64,000 nucleotides of DNA from JAFDVL01 sp964631865 (lineage in GTDB: Bacteria; Acidobacteriota; Blastocatellia; RBC074), in assembly GCA_964631865.1 (NCBI GenBank), contig CAZWAK010000003.1, positions 57,987-121,986 of the forward strand, given 5' to 3'. A model generated the notes under the pieces. That model was not told the DNA's origin. It did no database searches and saw nothing but the letters and a program-made list of their open reading frames with translations. The position numbers and the translations under genes were made by a program. This document shows positions 23,328-32,276 of this stretch, piece by piece (within the stretch, counting starts at the first letter, position 1; each line of letters begins with the position of its first letter).

Positions 23328-23384
23328 GCGCCAACTCGGTTGTCCTGTCCGAAAATCTTCGTGGTCTTTGTGTTCTTCGTGGTT
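23265..23384. repeat. Hairpin repeat family C (AAGAACACGAAGAGCAC units), overlapping a gene end
   Basis: The left arm begins at 23265 (AACCGCAAAGAACACGAAG) and the right arm at 23353-23384 (CTTTGTGTTCTTCGTGGTT) is its complement. The stop codon of the JAMM gene (23325-23327) is in the loop, so the element supplies the C-terminal tail of that protein. Confidence 0.85.
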
Positions 23385-23421
23385 CGCTGTCATTTGAAAT
23401 TTATTTTGAGGAGACACTGAA

Positions 23422-24885
<1,464 letters not shown>

Positions 24886-25049
24886 GCGCGGGAACGAACA
24901 GGGTGCAATGAATCGTAGCAGGCGTCAAACTGAAGTGACATTTTTTGACGCAAACGGCGAAATGGTTACTTGGCCGTATTCGTTAAATTACTGACTTGCA
25001 ACAGATTAAACAGAAAGAGCGAAAATTTAATCACTTTGAAGAATTTAAC

Positions 25050-25078
25050 TTGCTTAAAGCGGTCAAGCTGATTATACT
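25050..25078 (+). promoter_or_regulatory. Possible promoter of a short RNA
   Basis: TTGCTT at 25050-25055 and TATACT at 25073-25078 with a 17-bp spacer. The predicted start near 25085 is followed within 90 nt by a terminator and no ORF. Confidence 0.4.
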
Positions 25079-25084
25079 GCGCAC

Positions 25085-25174
25085 GCTTTTTCGGTAGTAG
25101 TTATTGGTCAAGCGAAAAGCAATGTGAGGTCTACGGGGCGACGGATCATTGTTTTTCGCTTGTTTGTTTTTTGG
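25085..25174 (+). ncRNA. Candidate small RNA between convergent genes
   Basis: About 90 nt bounded by a promoter-like pair upstream and the stem-loop plus T-run at its 3' end. No ORF is present. The alternative is that the hairpin simply terminates the moeB operon and the -10-like TATACT is chance. Confidence 0.35.
25109..25174 (+). terminator. Terminator hairpin after the cysteine/MoeB operon
   Basis: A 16-bp stem (CAAGCGAAAAGCAATG at 25109-25124 with CATTGTTTTTCGCTTG at 25147-25162, one G:U pair), a 22-nt loop, then TTTGTTTTTT. It is oriented to stop plus-strand transcription between convergent genes. Confidence 0.65.
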
Positions 25175-25175
25175 G

Positions 25176-27512
25176 CTACTGTCCGACTTGCCGTCTTCGT
25201 CCTGCCGCTTGTTTACTCATCACATACACACCGCCAGAAAGTGAGCCGATGCAGATGTTCGTCGGGTCGAACGGGTCTGCGCTCATCACCCAGAAATGAT
25301 GGTTGGGCAGCCGCGAGGTTTCGATCAATTCCCACGAACGGCCTTTGTTTTCGGAGTGAAAGAGTCCGCCCTGACGTTGGTCGCCGACGTACAGTTCATC
25401 GGGGTTGCTCGGATTCACGACAATCGCGCTGGTTCCCAACGAGGTGCGCATGCCGTTGCCGCGCAGTTCCCAAGTTCTCCCGCCATCGTAGGTCAGGAAG
25501 AAACCGTCATTGGTGCCGAGGTAAATCGTCGCGGGTTCGCGCGGATCGAAAACGATGGACATGACGCGCTTGGTTTTGGGCGCAATCGGCATCGGAGCAA
25601 ACGTCTCGCCGTTGTCGCGCGAAATAAACAGCCCGTCTTCCGTGCCGACCAGAATCACGCCGGGAATCATCGGGTTGGTCGTCACGACGTTGAAATACGG
25701 AGCCGAAGCATTGTCGAATTTGATCTGCTTCCAACCTTTCTTTTCGTCCCGCGTGATAAACAGCCCATCCCACGTGGCCGCGATCAAACCGCCCGCATCC
25801 TCCGAACTGCGTGGGTAAATCGGAGCCAGCGAGAAAATCTGTTTTTGCAAATCAATCGCATCATCTACGGGAACCGGTGGCTCCACGGGTTCTGGCTCGA
25901 CCGGCTTTTTCACAACTTGTGTGCGCGGTTTGGACGTTTTGGAAGATTTAGGAGATTTGGAGGATTGACCGGATTTCGGGCGAACCTGCACTACATTTTT
26001 GAGGGGAGGACGTGACGCTTCGCTGTCAGCCGGTTCGGTCACGACAGGTTCCGGCGGTTTCTCTTTGACGACTTTGGCCCAACTCAGGCCGCGATTGTCC
26101 GAGCGATACAAACCGTGATTGGTTCCGGCGTAAATCGTGGCGGGTTGCGCCGTTGGTTGATAGATCGAGTAGACATCGCTAATACCCATGCCGCGCCCTG
26201 ATTGTTGCCACGTCAAACCGCCATCCTCGCTCACAAAGAAGCCGCCATTCGCTTTGTCAAACAGAACGCCCGCATACACGCGCCCACGTTCGGTGCGGTC
26301 ATAAGCGACGACACGAATCTGCCGATTGATGAAGCCGAGATTGCTTGGCTCGAACGATTCGCCGCCATCCGTGCTGATGAGGATGCCGTGATCTTCTGTG
26401 CCGAGGTACACGCGGTCGGGATGATGAGGATGAATGGCGACGGCATTGATGACCTGACGGCGCGGCGACATGCCGCCGATGCTCCAGGTTTGTCCGCCAT
26501 CTTTGGTGTACCACAAACCTTCAGTCGTACCCGCGAAGATCACTTCGGGGCGCGTGGGATGTTGATAGATCACATGCGTGCGGCGACTCGTGAACGGAAT
26601 GCCCTGAATCTTCGTCCATTTTTCGGAAGCGGTCGTGGATTTGTAGATACCGCTGCACGCGCTCATAAACATTGTGTCAGGATTCGTGCCGTCAATGCTG
26701 ATGCAGAAAATATCGGAGTCATCAATCATGCCGGTTTCTTTGCTGCCCGCGCGCGTCCAGATCAAACCGCCGTCATTCGTTTTCCAGGGTAAATGCGTCG
26801 TGCCCACGTAAATGATGTTCGTGTCGCGCGGGTCAGTAGCGACCGAGTGGAAGTTACGCAGTTCGGGATCGTTGTCCGGCGTGATGCGCTCCCACGATGT
26901 GCCGCGATTTTTGGAGCGATAGATGCCATCGCGCGCTGCGACCAGCAGGACATTCGTGTCTTTCACCGATTGCACCAAACCGCGAATCGAACGTCCGCGC
27001 ATCACTTCCATCTCGCGCCAATTGTCGCCGCCGTCCTCGCTGACAAAAATCGCGCCGCCGGTCGCATCGTTCGCCGCATCTTTAATCTGCGTAGCTCCAA
27101 TGTAAATCACGTTCGGACGTTCGTGATCGAAATGAATGATGCCTAAAGAATAGCCCGGTGCTTTGACGCCCGGTTTGACGCGCTGCCACGTCACGCCGGA
27201 ATCAACGGAGCGAAACAACTGCCCGTCATTTGTTCCCACTAACAGCCGCTGTCCATTGCGCGGGTCAATCGTCAGTGCTGCGACATCGCCGCCAAACGGC
27301 CCGCTCATCTTCCAGATTCGTTCCTGCCCCATCGTCACCGTCGCAGTGGTTTCCATGACGTTGCTCAGAGTGGAAGCCGCGCCCACGCCGGAGCGCACCG
27401 CTTCGTTTTCCAACGCCATCTGCGATTGTGCGCGTCCTGAAGGAAAAGCAAAAAAGAAAAGAATCAAACTGAGAACGGGGGAAATTAATCTCATCTGATT
27501 GCCAAAGCCCAT
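25176..27512 (-). CDS. Secreted BNR/Asp-box repeat protein (Ycf48/sortilin-like beta-propeller)
   Basis: A 778-residue exported protein. The start at 27512 has GAGGAG 9 bp upstream, and the N-terminus MRLISPVLSLILFFFAFPSG is a signal peptide. At least ten repeats carry Asp-box-like motifs such as SVDSGVTWQRV, SEDGGDNWREM, TKDGGQTWSIG, STDGGESFEPS, SRDNGETFAPM and TYDGGRTWELRG, forming one or two beta-propellers. A Pro/Lys/Ser linker (SKSPKSSKTSKP) near residue 525 is encoded by 9-nt tandem DNA repeats and separates two repeat blocks. Ycf48-like proteins help assemble membrane complexes in cyanobacteria; in Acidobacteria such secreted propellers have unknown ligands. Neighbours give no clue. 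Confidence 0.88.
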   Translation of the reverse strand: MGFGNQMRLISPVLSLILFFFAFPSGRAQSQMALENEAVRSGVGAASTLSNVMETTATVTMGQERIWKMSGPFGGDVAALTIDPRNGQRLLVGTNDGQLFRSVDSGVTWQRVKPGVKAPGYSLGIIHFDHERPNVIYIGATQIKDAANDATGGAIFVSEDGGDNWREMEVMRGRSIRGLVQSVKDTNVLLVAARDGIYRSKNRGTSWERITPDNDPELRNFHSVATDPRDTNIIYVGTTHLPWKTNDGGLIWTRAGSKETGMIDDSDIFCISIDGTNPDTMFMSACSGIYKSTTASEKWTKIQGIPFTSRRTHVIYQHPTRPEVIFAGTTEGLWYTKDGGQTWSIGGMSPRRQVINAVAIHPHHPDRVYLGTEDHGILISTDGGESFEPSNLGFINRQIRVVAYDRTERGRVYAGVLFDKANGGFFVSEDGGLTWQQSGRGMGISDVYSIYQPTAQPATIYAGTNHGLYRSDNRGLSWAKVVKEKPPEPVVTEPADSEASRPPLKNVVQVRPKSGQSSKSPKSSKTSKPRTQVVKKPVEPEPVEPPVPVDDAIDLQKQIFSLAPIYPRSSEDAGGLIAATWDGLFITRDEKKGWKQIKFDNASAPYFNVVTTNPMIPGVILVGTEDGLFISRDNGETFAPMPIAPKTKRVMSIVFDPREPATIYLGTNDGFFLTYDGGRTWELRGNGMRTSLGTSAIVVNPSNPDELYVGDQRQGGLFHSENKGRSWELIETSRLPNHHFWVMSADPFDPTNICIGSLSGGVYVMSKQAAGRRRQVGQ

Positions 27513-27821
27513 GAATAATGTCTCCTCAAAATATCTCGTGAATGTTCAATTGCCGCCCGCTTGGAGCATCGCAGCCTCGTCAGGGTTGCCAGGGGTGGGA
27601 CAAGGGCACCAAAGACGCCGCCTATCTTACCGCATCTCCGCGCCGCTGCGCAGAGGAAAAAACGATTTATTGACACTCGTTTTCTGCGCGTGCTACATTG
27701 CGCCAGATTTTCCATTGGCCCACGAAAAATCTCCCGAACAACGACGGCTCCGCGCAAATATTTAGATGAAGGATTGGAATGATGATCGCCCGGCGTTTTC
27801 ATTCCTGTGTTGAGACTACTT
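27513..27821. other. Divergent intergenic region upstream of pilT
   Basis: About 310 bp without a supported gene. It contains the ribosome binding site of the minus-strand propeller gene at its left edge, a promoter-like pair at 27670-27699 for the pilT operon, and nothing else recognisable. Short open frames here lack ribosome binding sites. Confidence 0.5.
27670..27699 (+). promoter_or_regulatory. Sigma-70-like promoter upstream of the pilT pair
   Basis: A perfect TTGACA at 27670-27675, an 18-bp spacer, and TACATT at 27694-27699. This gives a leader of about 115 nt before ATG 27822. Confidence 0.45.
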
Positions 27822-28940
27822 ATGCCGACTATTGATGATTTATTAGGAATTGCCGTCCGCGAAGGCGCTTCGGATTTGCACCTCAAAGCCGGTTGTTTGC
27901 CCGCCATTCGGGTGAACGGCGAAATCCGCCCCGTGCGCAGTTGGCCGCGCCTGACGCAGGAAAATACGCTGACGATTTCGTTCGCTGTGATGAACAACAA
28001 GCAGAAAGAACGCTTCAAGGAAAACGCGGAAATTGATGTCGCGTACAGCGTGCCGGGCTTAGGCCGTTTTCGTTGCAACATTCACCAACAACGCGGCACG
28101 GTCGGCCTGGTCTTCCGCATCATCGCGACCGGCGTGAAAACCACTGGCGAATTGAAACTCCCCAAAGTCATCACGCAGATTGCCGAAGAGCGACGCGGTC
28201 TGGTGCTCGTCACAGGCGCGACGGGTTCTGGCAAATCCACCACGCTGGCCGCGATGATTGACGAAATCAACTCCACGCGCAGTTGCACGATCATCACCAT
28301 CGAAGACCCCATCGAATTTCTCCACAAAGATAAAAAATCCTTTGTCATTCAGCGCGAAATTGATGTGGATGCGGTGAGCTTCAAATCAGCACTGCGCGGT
28401 GCGCTGCGCCAGGACCCGGATGTCATTCTGGTCGGTGAAATGCGCGATTACGAAACGATTGAAACGGCGCTGACCGCAGCAGAAACGGGGCATCTGGTGT
28501 TTTCGACGTTGCATACATTGGACGCGACCGAAACCATTCAGCGCATCGTCTCGGTGTTTCCGCCACATCAGCAACAAGGCATCCGCCTGCAATTGGCGAG
28601 CGTGTTGCGCGCCATTGTCTCGATGCGACTGGTGCGCACGGGAGAAGGCAAAACGCGCGTCCCCGCCGTCGAAGTCCTGCGCACAACCGAGTTGATTCGC
28701 GAGTGCATCACCTACCCGGAAAAGACGCGCCATATTCGCGAAGCCATCGCCAAAGGCCGCACGCAATACGGGATGCAAACCTTCGATCAATCCTTGTACG
28801 ATTTGTTTGGACAGGGGTTGATCACCTACGAAGAGGCACTGCTCAACGCGACCAACGCGGAAGACCTCAAGCTTCAATTGAAGGGACTTGTCACCTCTCC
28901 CGATGAAGACAACTTGCGACAAGCCCGCACCGCCCAATGA
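27822..28940 (+). CDS. pilT: Type IV pilus retraction ATPase PilT/PilU family (first copy)
   Basis: A 372-residue secretion-superfamily ATPase. The N-terminal PAS-like domain (DDLLGIAVREGASDLHLKAG) is followed by Walker A GATGSGKSTTLAAM, the Asp box IITIEDPIEFLHKDKKSFVIQRE, Walker B PDVILVGEMRDYET, and the His box FSTLHTLDATETIQRI. These are diagnostic of PilT/PilU cytoplasmic retraction motors. The start at ATG 27822 is chosen because the N-terminus then matches the paralogue exactly (MPTIDDLL); a GTG 15 bp upstream is less likely. No pilin or pilB is in the window. It is the first of a tandem pair. Confidence 0.94.
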   Translation: MPTIDDLLGIAVREGASDLHLKAGCLPAIRVNGEIRPVRSWPRLTQENTLTISFAVMNNKQKERFKENAEIDVAYSVPGLGRFRCNIHQQRGTVGLVFRIIATGVKTTGELKLPKVITQIAEERRGLVLVTGATGSGKSTTLAAMIDEINSTRSCTIITIEDPIEFLHKDKKSFVIQREIDVDAVSFKSALRGALRQDPDVILVGEMRDYETIETALTAAETGHLVFSTLHTLDATETIQRIVSVFPPHQQQGIRLQLASVLRAIVSMRLVRTGEGKTRVPAVEVLRTTELIRECITYPEKTRHIREAIAKGRTQYGMQTFDQSLYDLFGQGLITYEEALLNATNAEDLKLQLKGLVTSPDEDNLRQARTAQ

Positions 28941-28997
28941 TGGAACACTACTTGCACTTAAAAAGAACGGCCATGCCCTCTTTGGAAACGGTTCCTT

Positions 28998-30119
28998 ATG
29001 CCTACGATTGACGATTTATTGACCACGGCGGTGCGTGAAAACGCTTCCGACGTTTATCTCAAAGCGGGCGGCTACCCGGTGCTGCGCATTCACGGCGAGA
29101 TGCAGCCCGCGCGCGATTGGCCGCGTCTGGCTCCCGACGACACCGCGATGATCGCCGCAACGATTATGAATGATCGGCACAAGGATCGTTTTCAGCGCGA
29201 AGCCGAAGTAGATTTATCGTACAACATTGCCGGCGTTGGTCGCTTTCGCTGCAACATTCATCGGCAACGCGGCACAGTCGGCCTGGTCTTTCGCATCATC
29301 ACCTCGCAGATCAAAACCATCGAAGACCTGCACCTGCCGCCAGTCATTCAGGAAATCGCCACCGAACGGCGCGGAATGATTCTGGTCACGGGCAGCACAG
29401 GAGCCGGGAAATCCACGACGATGGCGGCGATGCTGGAACAAATCAACCTCACGCGCGTCGGCCACATCATTACCATCGAAGACCCGATTGAATTCGCTTT
29501 CAAAGACAAAAAATCCTTCGTCATCCAACGCGAAGTGGACACCGATACGATGAGCTTCAAAGCCGCATTGCGCGGCGCATTGCGGCAAAACCCCGATGTC
29601 ATTATGGTCGGTGAAATGCGCGACACCGAAACGGTGGAGACGGCTTTGATGGCGGCGTCGGCAGGCACGTTGGTGATGTCGTCGCTGCACACGCTCGATG
29701 CTACCGAAACCATCCAGCGCATCGTGACGTTGTTTCCGCAACAGCAACAACAAAGCATCCGTATGATGTTGGCCAGCGTGCTCAAAGCTGTGATTTCCGT
29801 GCGGCTGGTGCGCACCACCGAGGGCCAGGGACGTCTTCCCGCCGTGGAAATTCTGCGCACGAGTGGCGTGATTCGCGAATGTATCATTCAACCGGAGCGC
29901 ACCAGTTCCCTGCGGGAGTTTTTGGCCAAAGGCAATTTGGGCATGCAAACCTTCGATCAGGCCTTGCTGGACTTCTACGCGCGCGGCCTCATCACCCTCG
30001 ACGAAGCCTTGATCTACGCGACGATTCCCGATGATTTCATGCTGCTGGTGAATGGCTTGCAAGTCGCTAAACTGGGACAGCCGCTCGGCGCGGCGGCTCC
30101 GACTGGCATCACCGCTTGA
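28998..30119 (+). CDS. Type IV pilus retraction ATPase PilT/PilU family (second copy)
   Basis: A 373-residue paralogue of the preceding gene, similar along its full length (roughly two thirds identical by eye). Walker A is GSTGAGKSTTMAAM, Asp box IITIEDPIEFAFKDKKSFVIQRE, Walker B PDVIMVGEMRDTET, and His box MSSLHTLDATETIQRI. It carries a C-terminal tail (GQPLGAAAPTGITA) that the first copy lacks. The 57-bp gap suggests one transcript. Tandem pilT-like genes are commonly a PilT and an accessory PilU. Both copies keep all ATPase motifs here, so which is the main motor cannot be told. Confidence 0.93.
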   Translation: MPTIDDLLTTAVRENASDVYLKAGGYPVLRIHGEMQPARDWPRLAPDDTAMIAATIMNDRHKDRFQREAEVDLSYNIAGVGRFRCNIHRQRGTVGLVFRIITSQIKTIEDLHLPPVIQEIATERRGMILVTGSTGAGKSTTMAAMLEQINLTRVGHIITIEDPIEFAFKDKKSFVIQREVDTDTMSFKAALRGALRQNPDVIMVGEMRDTETVETALMAASAGTLVMSSLHTLDATETIQRIVTLFPQQQQQSIRMMLASVLKAVISVRLVRTTEGQGRLPAVEILRTSGVIRECIIQPERTSSLREFLAKGNLGMQTFDQALLDFYARGLITLDEALIYATIPDDFMLLVNGLQVAKLGQPLGAAAPTGITA

Positions 30120-30176
30120 AGCCGCTTTGTGTCGGCAACTTGTGTTCGTCAAAACATTCATGCTTCAATCCGCAGC

Positions 30177-31799
30177 ATGAATCTCCCACAAACTAAAACC
30201 TACGATGTCTGCATCATCGGCTCTGGCGCAGCGGGCGGCTTTATGGCCAAAGAACTGACTGCCGCCGGAGCCGAAGTGATTCTGCTCGAAGGCGGGCGCA
30301 AGATTGCGGTCGCCGAAATGAACAATCACGCCTGGCCGTACGAATTGCCACGACGCGGCTTCGGGTTTCGCCATCAGGCGGCGATGTATCCCGACAACAT
30401 TGATCGCGCCATCGAATATCAAGGCGACAAAATCAGCGTGAATCGCGTGCGCAACCTCGGCGGGCGCACGTTTCATTGGAACGCTGCAACGTATCGGTTT
30501 GCGCCTGACGATTTCCGCGAATGGTCAGTCAACGGCGTCGAAGAAGATTGGCCGTTGACGTATGAAGAACTCGCGCCATTTTACGATTATGTCGAGCAGG
30601 AGATGCACGTCTTCGGCACGCGCGAAAACTTGAAATATTTGCCCGATGGCAATTTCGTCGCGCCTGCGCCGCCGCTTCGATGCGCTGAAATGTATGCCAA
30701 ACCACGCCTGAAAAAAATCGGCCTTGATCTAATTTCTTCGCGCAAAGCTGTCTTGCTGAAAGGCCGCAACGGGCGAGGTGCATGCCATTACTGCGGGCAT
30801 TGCATGGACGTGTGCGATGTGCGTTCGATTTGGTCAAGCGACATCACCGTCATCCCCGATGCACTGGCGACGGGCAAGCTGACGCTGCGCACGAATGCCC
30901 TCGCGCGCGAAGTTTTAGTCAATAAAGACGGGCTGGTGAGCGGCGTGTCATTCATTGATCGCACCACAGGCAAAATCGAAGAAGTCAAAGCCAACCTCGT
31001 CGTCGTCAGTTGCGCTTCGATTGAATCGGCGCGCTTGCTGCTCAATTCCAAAAGCGAAAAGTTCCCGAACGGCCTCGCGAACAACAACGACGTCGTAGGC
31101 CGGTATCTCGGCGGGCATTCACAGACCACATTCATCGGCTATCTGAAAGATTTGGTCAACACCGACACGTGGCAAGGCGATGGCGTCACGGATCACGCCT
31201 ACATTCCGCGTTTCGTGGACAAGCACAAAGATTTCGCGGGCGGCTACGGCTATCAATTGAACTATGCCTCGCGCCGCACGCCGCATCACGCCAAAAGCGT
31301 GACGGGCTTTGGCGCGAGCTACAAAACCCGCGTGCGCGATTTGCACGGCGCGATGTTTCAGATGGGCGGCTACGGCAAAGTCGAACATCGCGCGACAAAC
31401 CGCGTGACGACCGATCCAAAAAAAGTGGACGGCTTCGGCATCCCGATTCCGCTCATTCAGTTTGAGTTCAGCGGCAGAGATCGCGCTCTCTTCAAAGCGA
31501 TTGTCGAGACCGCACAACAAATCTACGAAGCGCTGGGCGCGGAGTTGGTGTTGGGCAATTTCGCCCATCAAATCGGCGGCTTCGCTTCGCACGAAGTTGG
31601 CACAGTGCGGATGGGCAAGGACACAAAGACTTCGGCGCTGAATTCGTATTGCCAAGCACACGAAGTCAAAAACCTGTTCGTGGTGGATGCCAGTTGCTTC
31701 ACCACGTTTCCCGAAAAGAACCCGACGCTGACGATTGCGGCGGTGGCCGTGCGCAGCGCGCGCTACATCGCGGAGCAACGACGGCGCGGGAATCTATGA
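30177..31799 (+). CDS. GMC-family FAD oxidoreductase with cysteine cluster (second copy)
   Basis: A 540-residue flavoprotein. The start is ATG 30177 (MNLPQTKTYDVCIIGSGAAG); an upstream GTG at 30129 would add a repeat-free but unsupported extension. The FAD fold is CIIGSGAAGGFMAKELTAAG and the cysteine cluster is CHYCGHCMDVCDVRS. The C-terminus is HEVGTVRMGKDTKTSALNSY followed by VVDASCFTTFPEKNPTLTIAA. The second half of the Cys cluster differs from the copy at 18852-20558, so substrate or partner may differ. The enzyme probably oxidises a sugar or polyol. It stands alone after the pilT genes. Confidence 0.9.
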   Translation: MNLPQTKTYDVCIIGSGAAGGFMAKELTAAGAEVILLEGGRKIAVAEMNNHAWPYELPRRGFGFRHQAAMYPDNIDRAIEYQGDKISVNRVRNLGGRTFHWNAATYRFAPDDFREWSVNGVEEDWPLTYEELAPFYDYVEQEMHVFGTRENLKYLPDGNFVAPAPPLRCAEMYAKPRLKKIGLDLISSRKAVLLKGRNGRGACHYCGHCMDVCDVRSIWSSDITVIPDALATGKLTLRTNALAREVLVNKDGLVSGVSFIDRTTGKIEEVKANLVVVSCASIESARLLLNSKSEKFPNGLANNNDVVGRYLGGHSQTTFIGYLKDLVNTDTWQGDGVTDHAYIPRFVDKHKDFAGGYGYQLNYASRRTPHHAKSVTGFGASYKTRVRDLHGAMFQMGGYGKVEHRATNRVTTDPKKVDGFGIPIPLIQFEFSGRDRALFKAIVETAQQIYEALGAELVLGNFAHQIGGFASHEVGTVRMGKDTKTSALNSYCQAHEVKNLFVVDASCFTTFPEKNPTLTIAAVAVRSARYIAEQRRRGNL

Positions 31800-32002
31800 C
31801 CTACAAGGTGGCGAACAGACGCTCGCTCCAACCTCCCCCGTCGTCGGCACACGCTTTCGCTACACGCTTTGATCTCGGCACAGATGCGGGATTTTTTCAT
31901 GAAAATCGCGTAGGTCTACGGATAGGCCATTTCCCATCGCACTGGTAAGCTCCCGCTTGCTTTCATCTTGAAACTACATCGAACTACAGAGGAGAGTCAT
32001 TC

Positions 32003-32155
32003 GTGGAGACATTACTGGAACGAGTCCTGACCGTTCTGATTTATGCCCCTTTTCCAGTGATAACTTTTTGGCTTTTGCTTGGCCCCGCCTTTTCCAAAGC
32101 CAATCGCGCCGGGCAGAATCCGCCCACTGCCACGCATCCAGACGAAGCCAGATAA
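32003..32155 (+). CDS. Small single-pass membrane protein, unknown
   Basis: A 50-residue ORF starting with GTG at 32003, preceded by GAGGAG with 8 bp spacing. The N-terminal two thirds is strongly hydrophobic (VLTVLIYAPFPVITFWLLLG), consistent with one membrane segment, followed by a polar tail ending HPDEAR. The strong ribosome binding site and typical small-protein architecture support a real gene, but no family is recognised. It lies 120 bp before the alpha-2-macroglobulin gene and could be co-transcribed. Confidence 0.5.
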   Translation: METLLERVLTVLIYAPFPVITFWLLLGPAFSKANRAGQNPPTATHPDEAR

Positions 32156-32210
32156 TCGCATTGGCAAGGTGGAGGGAACTTTCCCGCTGGAAAATTGTCT
32201 AAGTTTGTTG

Positions 32211-32233
32211 GCGCAGAATCGTTTATTCTGCGC
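32211..32233. repeat. Perfect hairpin in the alpha-2-macroglobulin leader
   Basis: GCGCAGAAT (32211-32219), a 5-nt loop, and ATTCTGCGC (32225-32233) form a perfect 9-bp stem 43 bp before the next ATG. There is no T-run, so it is not a terminator. It could influence mRNA stability or bind a regulator. Confidence 0.6.
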
Positions 32234-32276
32234 GCGACTCCGGTCAGCGATTTTCCAAGTGTAGGGGGAAAGTTTC

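Larger units (their letters stand above)
31800..32276. other. Intergenic region with a small membrane-protein ORF
   Basis: Between the GMC gene and the alpha-2-macroglobulin gene. The first 200 bp show no recognisable feature. The rest holds a 50-codon ORF (32003-32155) and a perfect 9-bp hairpin (32211-32233). Confidence 0.5.

Noticed and set aside
30129..30176. GTG start 16 codons upstream in the second GMC gene
   Set aside because: The FAD-binding fold starts normally after ATG 30177, and no ribosome binding site precedes the GTG.
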